Source of the DNA: M3007 sp964484205 | Lineage (GTDB): Bacteria; Bacteroidota; Bacteroidia; Chitinophagales; Saprospiraceae | NCBI GenBank assembly: GCA_964484205.1 | Contig: CAZAEZ010000023.1 | Coordinates: forward strand, 1 to 64,000 | Direction of reading: 5' to 3' | Length of the DNA stretch: 64,000 nucleotides | Part shown: piece after piece, positions 20,214 to 29,400 of the stretch | Position numbering within the stretch: the stretch's first letter is position 1 | How the letters are laid out: each line of letters starts with the position of its first letter | Notes under the pieces: model-generated | What the model was told of the DNA's origin: nothing | The model's database searches: none | The model's input: only the letters and a program-made list of their open reading frames with translations | Program-made: the position numbers and the translations under genes

Positions 20214-20422
20214 GGAATTAACTCTTCATAAGATTAGCAACAAGCTGTTGCGTAGGATTAACAAAAAGGCTTGGAGTAGCCAGACAACAGCAAAGTTGCC
20301 CATGCAGGCTTGGTCACCTTTGGATATTCGACCCAAAAGTTTGTTATTTTTACCCAATAATTTGGTTTTGAGTACGATTTGATCTGAAATCCCCCGTTTC
20401 CGGACGACCTACAAAATTCCCA

Positions 20423-23400
20423 ATGGTATTAAAACCGGTCGGTACTTGTTTCTTATTGCTCTGCTTTTGGTTCAGGCCGTATGCCCAGGACGTACAGGTG
20501 CAATCCATCTCCATTGCCGATGGACTCTCGCAGGGTTATGTTTCCAGTTTGTTTGAAGACAGCCGTGGCTACATTTGGATCGGCACCCTGCAAGGGCTGA
20601 ACCGCTACGACGGCTACCAGATCAAACGCTACAATCCCGATCTGTCAAAAAAATGGACGCTCAAGGCCAGTTTTATCTACTGTATTGTGGAAGACCGCAA
20701 AGGCCTGCTTTGGATCGGCACAGAAAAAGGCATAGTCGTTTTCGACCCTTACACGGAACGCTTTGTGCAGCTGGCAGAATTTGTAGAAAGCCTGCCGGAG
20801 GAATTGGTTTCCAAAATTATAGAGATGCCCAATGGCGACATCGTGCTCTTGCACGGGCACGTGCCGGCCTGCACCCTGCATGTGCTGCGCCCTCCCATTG
20901 ACCTGCGCATGCGAATCCGGGAAGACCGGGTGCAAGCGGGCCTGTTCCAGGTACTGTCCCCCAGTTTTTCTCCTGAAATAAAGACCCCTTTGATCCAGGC
21001 ACATCAGTTCGAAGGGCCGGGCCTGCTGGCAATTGATGCCTTAAACCAGTTTTGCCGCATTGACCCGGACGAGTACCGGGTGCAACGGATCGACCCGGAG
21101 ACATCGGGTTACCGCGTAACAAATAACCTGGGATGGTTTTATAACCCCAGAACCAAGGGCGGCGCATTATTCCTGCAGCGCACCGCCGACGGCAAGCGCA
21201 GAATAACACCTTCCAATTCGTGGCCCTATTTTTTGCAACTGCCCGACAGCACCCGGGTACTGATCCGGGCGACTGATAATCAATTGTATATCCTGGGGAA
21301 CAGCGTGAGCGACCAGCATACGCTCGGCCTGAACAGCAGCGCATTTTACGAATCGCAGAAAAAACTGGTTACCCTGGACAAGTCCTGTTCGTACGCCGCC
21401 ATAGTGGATCATGCCGGCAACCTTTGGGTCGGCACCACCGGCTACGGTGTTCGAAAAATCAGCCTGCCGATAGTAAAGTACCGGCAAATCCTGCCGGAAA
21501 AGAGCGTTTATAACTTCGTGCCCTTGCCGGATGAAAAAATCTGGCCCGGATTATACAGTTCGCAATACACATTAGACCTGAAAACCGGGAAATTGGAGTT
21601 CGCCCCCTGGTACCGGTCTCATCCATGGTTAAAGCCCTTCGGCATGTTGGTCGCCCGCGATTCAAGTATCTGGATGGCTGGTTTTGAACAGGATATCCGC
21701 TTGTTCATATTCCGAAAAAAACATGAAAGCAGCAACTGGGAACGCCTGCCGATCGAATTGACCGCGCGAAACGACCTGCCTGTTCAACTCGTTGAAGACC
21801 GGCGCGGGAAAATTTGGGTTGCCGGGAATGATGGCGAACTCCTTCGGATCGATCCGGGCTCCGGGCAGTTTGAACGCTGGAATATAGCGGCCTGTTTCCC
21901 CGACGGCTGGTCTGTCGGGATGCGCAGCAATTGCCTGGCGGAATCCGGCGGCAACCAGCTCTGGCTTGCCACCAACCGGGGGCTCGTCCGGATCGACCAA
22001 ACCGACGGAAACCCTGTTCTGAAGTCTTTTTTCAATAAAAAAACAAGCGCATGGTTTAATAACGAGTACATTCTGAGTATTTACCCCGATCCCGATAACC
22101 CGAATACCCTCTGGCTGGGCACGCGCGGCGGCGGGCTGAACCGCTTCGACATGCAGGGCGGCCCGACTCAATTTTTTACGGTTGCGGATGGCCTGCCCGA
22201 CAATGTGGTGTACGGCATACTGCCCGACAGCTCCGGCAGGTTGTGGCTGAGTACCAACCGCGGGTTGTCTTTGTTCAACACGAAAACCGGGCAATTTGCG
22301 AACCTGGCCGAACCCGGCATGGCTTTGTTCACCGAATTCAACACCTGCGCATACCGGACCTTACCAACCGGGGAACTGGCATTCGGGAGTATCCAGGGTT
22401 TGTTTGTCCTGAAACCGGAATCGTTGCGGCAGATGGCCATAACGGGCATTGTTACCATTTCAAAGTTTAGTATAAACGGCCTGCCGATCGACCTTTCTGC
22501 TACCGACCCCAGGCTGAGCCTAAATGCCGAAAACATTTTTTCCCTTAGCCTCCCCTACGACCAAAACAACCTCAGCATCGAATTTTCCGCACTGCGCAAT
22601 TCCAATCCGGCCTCCGTTAAATACCGCTACCGGATGGCCGGCCTGACCGATAAATGGGTCGAGACCGGTCGCCAGCGCAACATCAATCTCGCCGCCATCC
22701 CTTCCGGGCGATACACGCTGGAACTGCAATGCACCGTACCCGGCCTTGGCTGGGAGGATGTGGAAACCACCCACATCAACCTGCGCGTACAACCGCCCTG
22801 GTACCGCAGCGTGCCGGCTATCCTGGCCTACGTGCTGCTGGGCATTGCCCTGATACGGCTCTACCTCCATTTCGACCGGCGCCGTATGCTTGCCCGGCAT
22901 GAAAAAACGCTTCAGGAAAAAGAATTGCAGCGGTTCAAACAACTGGACGATTTTAAAAAACGCTTTTTCAGCTATATCGCCCACGAGTTTAAAACACCGC
23001 TAACGCTTATTCTCGGAATGGCCGATCGTCTCAGCCGTGAAAACCTCCCTCCCCAACAAGCCGGGTACGCCGAAAAAATCCGTATGCAGGGCCGCAACAT
23101 GCTCGAACTGGTCAACCAGGTACTGGATATCGGTAAACTGGACGAAGGAACGATCCAACTCAACTGGCAGCAGGGCAACATCAGTGCTTACCTGCAAGCC
23201 CGGGTGGAGGCCATGCGCCCGCTTGCAACGTTTAAAAACATCCGGCTTCAATTTGAAACAACTGTGCCCGAACTGGAACTGGACTTCGACCATGGCCGCC
23301 TGAAATACGTGCTAAACAACCTGCTCACCAATGCCATTCGCCATACCCCGGAAGGCGGAACTGTCCGGGTGTCTGTCGAACAGGATATGCCGGACCAGAT

Positions 23401-24496
23401 ACACATTCGGGTCACAGACAACGGCCCGGGCATTCCGCCGGAAGAGTTGCCCCATATTTTTAACCGGTATTACCAGGGGCAGGCCAACCGGCGGGATGCA
23501 CACCACGAGGGGCTGGGCCTGGCTTATGTGAAAGATCTCGTAGACCTGTTCGGCGGCGCTATTTCGGTGGAAAGCGCGCCGGACAGGGGCGGCACAGTTT
23601 TCCGGGTAAGCCTGCCGATCCGGCACACTGCGCCACCTGCAGGCCCGTTGCCGGCAAATGAAGCCGTGCTGAAACCAGCCGGAAAAAGCGCCGCTGGCCA
23701 ATCAAAAGGGACGGACGGCCGGCCGGTATTGTTGGTTGTGGAAGACAACGTGTTTATCAGTGAACACCTGCGCCTTTGCCTGGCTGATCATTTTCATCTG
23801 GATTTTGCCACCGATGGCCGTGCCGGGTTCGAACGCGCGCTGGCAAGCATCCCCGACCTGGTGCTCACCGATGTGATGATGCCCGAAATGGACGGGCTGG
23901 AACTAACGGAACGCTTGAAATCCAGCGCCCTGACCAGTCATATTCCCGTGGTAGTGCTGAGCGCCAAATCGGAAATTGCCGACCGGCTGGCGGGCCATGG
24001 CAAGGGCGCCAATGCCTACCTGGGCAAGCCCTTTGATGAAGCGGAATTGCTCCTGATCCTGCAAAACCTGTACGCCTTGCAACTGCAATGGCGGCAGCGC
24101 TACAGCAAACTTTCCGAAAGCGCCGACCCCATTGGGCAGCTTACAGCGGCGCCGCAACCGGAAATACCGGAAGCGGATGAATTTATGCTGAATTTGTACC
24201 GTCTTTTTGAAAAAAACTATGCCAATGAAAAGTACGATCTGAACCAGTTGTGCCGCGATTTCCAGGTCAGCCGTTCACAATTGCAACGCAAGCTGGCGGC
24301 ACTGAGCGACCATTCGGCGATGACACTGTTGCGTCGCTTCAGGCTCCAAAAGGCCTACGCGCTGCTGGAGCAGTACCCGGAAAAAAACATAAAGGAGATT
24401 TGCTTTCTGGTAGGCTTTAAAGACCCCGCGCATTTCACACGCATGTTTTCCAAAACCTTCGACCGGCCGCCTTCCAGTGTCAAACACTCCGCATAG
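20423..24496 (+). CDS. Hybrid two-component sensor kinase/response regulator with AraC-type output (HTCC-like)
   Basis: The single polypeptide of 1,357 aa has a signal peptide (about 1-21), periplasmic Reg_prop propeller repeats (GLSQGYVSSLFEDSRGYIWI type, about 25-700), and a Y_Y_Y domain (about 700-790). One transmembrane helix (ILAYVLLGIALIRLYLHF, about 797-815) is followed by HisKA with phospho-acceptor His about 854 (YIAHEFKTPLTL). Then come HATPase_c with DNGPGI and GLGLAYVK, a receiver domain (VLLVVEDN; phospho-Asp about 1150 in LTDVMMPEMDG), and an AraC-type HTH at 1250-1357. Proteins of this architecture in Bacteroidota sense an extracellular ligand and switch on nearby genes. Here no glycan-use locus adjoins; its neighbours are two helical-repeat paralogues, one divergent and one convergent. 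The last 17 bp overlap the 3' end of the convergent gene. The ligand is unknown. Confidence 0.95.
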   Translation: MVLKPVGTCFLLLCFWFRPYAQDVQVQSISIADGLSQGYVSSLFEDSRGYIWIGTLQGLNRYDGYQIKRYNPDLSKKWTLKASFIYCIVEDRKGLLWIGTEKGIVVFDPYTERFVQLAEFVESLPEELVSKIIEMPNGDIVLLHGHVPACTLHVLRPPIDLRMRIREDRVQAGLFQVLSPSFSPEIKTPLIQAHQFEGPGLLAIDALNQFCRIDPDEYRVQRIDPETSGYRVTNNLGWFYNPRTKGGALFLQRTADGKRRITPSNSWPYFLQLPDSTRVLIRATDNQLYILGNSVSDQHTLGLNSSAFYESQKKLVTLDKSCSYAAIVDHAGNLWVGTTGYGVRKISLPIVKYRQILPEKSVYNFVPLPDEKIWPGLYSSQYTLDLKTGKLEFAPWYRSHPWLKPFGMLVARDSSIWMAGFEQDIRLFIFRKKHESSNWERLPIELTARNDLPVQLVEDRRGKIWVAGNDGELLRIDPGSGQFERWNIAACFPDGWSVGMRSNCLAESGGNQLWLATNRGLVRIDQTDGNPVLKSFFNKKTSAWFNNEYILSIYPDPDNPNTLWLGTRGGGLNRFDMQGGPTQFFTVADGLPDNVVYGILPDSSGRLWLSTNRGLSLFNTKTGQFANLAEPGMALFTEFNTCAYRTLPTGELAFGSIQGLFVLKPESLRQMAITGIVTISKFSINGLPIDLSATDPRLSLNAENIFSLSLPYDQNNLSIEFSALRNSNPASVKYRYRMAGLTDKWVETGRQRNINLAAIPSGRYTLELQCTVPGLGWEDVETTHINLRVQPPWYRSVPAILAYVLLGIALIRLYLHFDRRRMLARHEKTLQEKELQRFKQLDDFKKRFFSYIAHEFKTPLTLILGMADRLSRENLPPQQAGYAEKIRMQGRNMLELVNQVLDIGKLDEGTIQLNWQQGNISAYLQARVEAMRPLATFKNIRLQFETTVPELELDFDHGRLKYVLNNLLTNAIRHTPEGGTVRVSVEQDMPDQIHIRVTDNGPGIPPEELPHIFNRYYQGQANRRDAHHEGLGLAYVKDLVDLFGGAISVESAPDRGGTVFRVSLPIRHTAPPAGPLPANEAVLKPAGKSAAGQSKGTDGRPVLLVVEDNVFISEHLRLCLADHFHLDFATDGRAGFERALASIPDLVLTDVMMPEMDGLELTERLKSSALTSHIPVVVLSAKSEIADRLAGHGKGANAYLGKPFDEAELLLILQNLYALQLQWRQRYSKLSESADPIGQLTAAPQPEIPEADEFMLNLYRLFEKNYANEKYDLNQLCRDFQVSRSQLQRKLAALSDHSAMTLLRRFRLQKAYALLEQYPEKNIKEICFLVGFKDPAHFTRMFSKTFDRPPSSVKHSA

Positions 24497-25988
24497 CCAC
24501 TTCCTTTTCGAGCGATTTCAAGGCAAACCCCCAGAGGTCTTCGTACGGAATAATCTCGATTTCAGTGGTTTGGTTGGCAACCTGCAAGGGGATGGATTTC
24601 AGTTTTTCCAGATAGCGCGCCGCTTTGGGTTCGATGACTGCCGGATCAAATTGGCCAAGCGGAATTTGCAACAGCATTTTTATAAAATAATAACTGCGCC
24701 GGGTATGCTCGCCGCGCAAATGCCGGTAGCAATATTGCTCGGTAGCTTCCACCTCGTCGAGCAATTTGCTGTACCGCTTGGTTTGGATCAGGATCAGCAA
24801 CTTGATCACGATGATGGCGATATTCATGCCGCCTTTGTCCTTTGAAAAAATCGGGGTGTCGTTGATAAATTTTGCCAGTTTGAACGCGGCGCCGGGCTGT
24901 TCCAGGCGCCCGCTCAGGCCGAGGTAGTACACATACGATTCGTAGATGCGCCAAATTTCTTTGGCATTGTCGGGCAAAAATTCGAAGCGCACATGCTCCA
25001 ACGCACTTTCCAACACTGCCGGCGCTTCATCGTACTGATGGGTGTGCAACAGCAGGTGCAGATACAACTCTTTGTATTTAAACCAATTGAAGGTACCGGG
25101 TTGCATCAGATTGATGCATTGCCGGGCCGACTCCTTGCCCGCTTCAAAACGGCGCAACTGGATGTTGCAGATCAGGTGCTGGTAGTAAAAAATCTGTAGC
25201 GGCACCCGTGCCTCGTAGGGCCGGTTATTAAAAAACTCGATCGCCCGGTTGCAATACAAAAGTGCCCCTTCGTGATCATTTTTCGTGGTAAAACACATCA
25301 GTCCGATCATGTAGCCGTACATGTGCAATTTGTAGGTCTGGTATTGCTCCAGGGCGGGTTCAATTTGGGCAAATGCTTCCCCGGCAAGTTCGGACACCTC
25401 CTCCTGCGCCGAGCGGTTGTTCACGGTGCGGACCAGGAGCGAGGTGTACAGTTCTTCCGCCAGGTTTTCGGCGGTATACACGTTGCGGTAATACTCAAAT
25501 TGCCGGTTTGCCTCCTGGAAGCGTTTGTCGTTGCTCTCCCGCAAGCCGTACTGTATCCGCAGGTACGAGGTAATATCCATGCACAAGAGGGTAAAATCGA
25601 ACTTCTCCGATTGGCGGAGCAATTTAACGGCCAGGCTCAAAGCAACAGTATTGGCATTCTGCCCGGTAAGAAAACGTACCATTACCCATTGTTTGTGGCA
25701 GTCGTAATAGGCTTTCTGATAATCCGAATAATGATCCAGGTTCGTATTTATGTCGAACACGGCTCCCAGCAGACGTTCCCGGAGATCGGATTTTAGTTTT
25801 CGATAGCCGGAATTGCCGTTTTTATCCGGGTAAATAGCCGCAGCGGCCTCCGCGTCGGTATTGAATTTTCCGCCGGCAATGCCTTCGTAAAGCGCCAGCA
25901 ATTTCGAATCCGCCGATCCGACCAGGTGCCTTAACGGGTGAATATTATGCTGTCGGAACAATAAGATCAATTCTTTGATGTCTTGCAT
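24480..25988 (-). CDS. All-helical repeat (TPR-like) protein of unknown function, paralogue 2 (502 aa)
   Basis: It begins MQDIKELILLFRQH, almost the same as paralogue 1 (MQEIKELILLLHQH). This favours the ATG at 25988 over the more distant in-frame ATG at 26081, which would add 31 residues not seen in the paralogues. Family marks: a YDCHKQW segment near 110, GTFNWFKYKELYLHLLLH in the middle, KDKGGMNIAII, and a C-terminal VANQTTEIEIIPYEDLW. No signal peptide or membrane helix. Its 3' end overlaps the sensor gene on the other strand by 17 bp. No micropeptide was found next to it. Function unknown; scaffold, peptide receptor or regulator are all possible. Confidence 0.9.
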   Translation of the reverse strand: MQDIKELILLFRQHNIHPLRHLVGSADSKLLALYEGIAGGKFNTDAEAAAAIYPDKNGNSGYRKLKSDLRERLLGAVFDINTNLDHYSDYQKAYYDCHKQWVMVRFLTGQNANTVALSLAVKLLRQSEKFDFTLLCMDITSYLRIQYGLRESNDKRFQEANRQFEYYRNVYTAENLAEELYTSLLVRTVNNRSAQEEVSELAGEAFAQIEPALEQYQTYKLHMYGYMIGLMCFTTKNDHEGALLYCNRAIEFFNNRPYEARVPLQIFYYQHLICNIQLRRFEAGKESARQCINLMQPGTFNWFKYKELYLHLLLHTHQYDEAPAVLESALEHVRFEFLPDNAKEIWRIYESYVYYLGLSGRLEQPGAAFKLAKFINDTPIFSKDKGGMNIAIIVIKLLILIQTKRYSKLLDEVEATEQYCYRHLRGEHTRRSYYFIKMLLQIPLGQFDPAVIEPKAARYLEKLKSIPLQVANQTTEIEIIPYEDLWGFALKSLEKEVAMRSV

Positions 25989-26311
25989 TGCAAAAATATA
26001 GGTTACCAGACAAATAATAATTGCACTCCGGCTGTTTGCGCTTGAACCGGCATACAACGACTTTTGGCTGGAAACGGGCATAGGCCGTTTGCCAGGCAGG
26101 ATCAGAAATTCAGATTTTAAAGTAAATGCGCAAATCCGAAACGGACAGGAAGGTTAACCGTGAAGTAATCAGAGGGCCGGATTCAATTGCGACTCAGTCA
26201 AAAAGGCGAAAACGGGAAAACCCCGCAAAAAGGATTAAAAAGAGATCAAACTTGTGGCTACAAAGAAAAATATTAATCCTGAAAATATTTATCCATCCTC
26301 CCGACAAAACA

Positions 26312-26343
26312 CAAAAAAAGCCCCTCCCGCGTTTGGGAGGGGC
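26312..26343 (-). terminator. Rho-independent terminator downstream of the HYR/dockerin cargo gene
   Basis: On the minus strand GCCCCTCCC, loop AAACGC and GGGAGGGGC form a perfect 9-bp GC stem followed by TTTTTTTGTG. It lies 130 bp after the stop of the gene at 26475-31466. The rest of the 485-bp gap (25989-26474) is AT-rich, with nothing else recognisable beyond the likely promoter of the helical gene at 25988. Confidence 0.9.
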
Positions 26344-26474
26344 CACCTCAAAGACTGATTTTACTAAAAAAATCTTTCAGGCGATCTATATTTTATTGCG
26401 TAACTCTCTGTTTCAGGCTCCTGAGAGGGCGGAGCGGTCCGTACGGGCCGCTCCATCCCGCGTTCAAGAGATTA

Positions 26475-29400
26475 TTATTGCGACTGAACCATTTTCCGGG
26501 TAGCCTTGCCAAATGCCGTTTCCAGCGTATAGTACAGTACTCCCGGAGCATCAATTAAAGCGTGTTCGATGAAAATGGTGTTGTAGCCTTTGGTATAGTT
26601 GGCCGACTCGGTGAAGAGCGTGCGGCCCAAATCATCATATATGGTCAGGGTAGCATCGGCAGCCTGCGGCAGGTGGAATCCGATCTGCGTTTTGTTCACC
26701 CAGGGATTTGGGCTGTTCTGATACAGTTCGAAACCGACCCCGCTGATCGTTTGCACACCGGCATTGTTGAAGCGCAGGGCAACGTCGAGGGTAGTCGCCA
26801 CCCGGCCGTCCTCGCTCTGGTACGCCTCCGCTTTGGTGATGCGGCTGGAAACCGAAAGCATCGAACTCAACCGGCCGGCTTTCCGGGCCCGGAAGCGCAC
26901 CTGGAAGGTGGCCCGAGGCGCCAGTTCCGGCAGGCCCACCGAAGTAGTCAGGGCGTGCTGGTCGGCAAACACCGCGAAGTTTTCGTCGGCCAGGCCGGCT
27001 CCCGGGTAAATGGCGTCTACCTCCAGGTCCGGGAAGTTCAGCGTAAACTGATAGGCCGTAGGTTGCCCGTCTGCCGTAAAGTCGACGGTGAAATATTCAC
27101 CCGGTTTCACGTAGCGGTCTTCCACATCAAAGAGCAGGGTTCCGGCGCTGCGATCATCAACGGCCATCAGGCTGTTGGGCACGGCGTTGTTGTTCACGTC
27201 GCCGATTTTGATGGCCACAAAGTCGTCTTCCATTTGATGCCCCAGGATGTTCCACACCGACCGGGTTTCCGGAAAAGCCTCCTTGAACGGATCGGCCGGA
27301 TCGGGGAAGGTGTAAGACTTGTCGACAAAGCGCCAGCTGGTATTGTTGGGCAATTCGGTGTAAATCCCGAGGATCAGTTTCCGGATTTCAACGAGGTCGA
27401 AGGTCGAGATACTCCGGCTGTTGTTGGCATCGGCTGCGATCATCTTGAGGGGCGAATCCAGTTTCTGAATGCCCAGGATATGCTTGTTGATCAATACCAG
27501 GTCGAAGGTGCTCACGCCGTTGAGCGGGTCGTTGTCTTTGATGGGGGTCACGGTGTAGTTGCACTGGATCGGGATGGCATTGTTGAACTGGTAGTGCCCG
27601 TCTTCGTCGGTCATGTCGAACAGATCGACCGGAGGCTGGCCAGTTGGCGCCGTACAGATCACTTCCACATGCGCTTCTTCCAGGCCGGTGCCGCTGTCTG
27701 TTTCCAGCCAGCCAGCCACCGTGGCATTGGTGCTGGCGCAGACCCCGATGTTATCCTGCACGTGGACGTATGTTTCACAAAAACCGGCGTTGCCATGCAT
27801 GTCCATCGCCCATACCTCCACCAGTTGAAAACTGAGTTCGGTACAATCGAAACTGACGGTCGTCTGCGGCGTGCCATCGGGGTTGAGCGGGAACCCGGTG
27901 CCGGTGCCGCTTTTGCGAATGCCGTACACCAGCAGCGGATCGGGTGTGCAATTGTCGTAAGCGTCCTGGAGGAAATACTGCAGGTCGAGGGTTACCATGG
28001 CCGACTGCATCAGCGCTGTGGAAAGGCCGTTGAGGCAGACCACCGTCGGGGCTTTGCAGTCTTTTACTTCAAAGAAGTATTCGCAGGTTTGTTCATTGCC
28101 ACAACCGTCCTGCACCAGCCATTTGATCTTGTGTTTGCCGTAAGGCAACTGCGGCAGCACATAGTTGTCCGGACTTTGTGTGGTGTTCCAGCGCACGCAG
28201 GCCGTTTTCTGGTTGCCGGTAACATTGGTCTGGATGGCAAAGCGGTATTTCTGGTCCAGGGGCACCGGGCGCTCATCAAAGGCGCGGGCAGTGCCGCCGC
28301 TGTAGTTCGGGCTGTTGGCATTGTTGAAAAACACCGTATTGGCAGCGGGCAGGTTCTGGCTGTTGATCACCGTTTCCATGGTGCCGTTGTTGTCCAGGTC
28401 GAGGAACAACAGGTAGCGGATGGTCACATTCGATCCCGAGCAGGCATCCGAAGCCGAGATGCACAAATCGGTGGGCGCTTCGCACAGGTCGTGTTGTTGC
28501 AGTTTGCTGTCGTACCAGTATGTTTCGTTCCACAGTTGCGCATCGTTGTCGGTCAGGTCGCAAACTTCCACCGGACTGGCCGGGCAATCGATCGTGGGTT
28601 TTTCCGAATCGACGATCTTGATGATTTGTTTGTACTTATAACAATTGGCGTTGGCCGACCAGTACTCGCTGTAATTGACCGCTGCGTCATTCGGGTTGAT
28701 TTTCGTAACGGTCGGCGCCCAGGGTGCCGGCGTGCCGAACGGCGATACGATCGGACCTGCCAGGTTGGACGCGTGGTTGGCCGTTGCATTCGGGTTCGGG
28801 TTGGGCACTACGGTACAGCCCTGGTTGGGATCGTAGGTGCACCAGTTGATGATCGTCCAGGTGCGTTCTATTTTGAAACAAGCATCCGGAACAACGGTGA
28901 ACACCTGATCTTCAAACGACGCGCCGAGCAATTCGCAATCTTCCCCGTAAAACGTGGGTTCGCCGTAGGTGCCTGCGCCATTGCAAGAGGTCACGATCAC
29001 GTCGTCGGGGAAATGGATGTAATAATCCTGTTCGTATTCCACGGTAATGCGCTGGGTGCATTGGTTGGACAGGCCGTGGCAGTCGAACACCCGGAACGTC
29101 CGGATGATGGTACCCTTGCTGCAAACCGTGTCGAACTGGCTGTAATTGTCCGATACGGTGAGTGTATCGACGCAACAGTTGTCGGCTGCGGTGGGTGTGC
29201 CGTAGGCCCAAAGGCTGGGGTCAAAGTTTTCGCAGCTTACGGTCACGTTGCCCGGCGAGATACACACCGGTTTCAGTTTGTCGTCGATGTACACTTCCAC
29301 CTGGCAATCGTTGGAATTCGCTTCTTCAAAATCGAGGGCCACCGGCCCGAGGGGCATGGGCACGTCATACACCCGCAGGATCACGACGACGGTGTCGCCC

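Noticed and set aside
26126..26503. 125-codon plus-strand ORF
   Set aside because: It runs through the minus-strand terminator at 26312-26343 and into the end of the cargo gene; Lys/Arg-rich with no domain.
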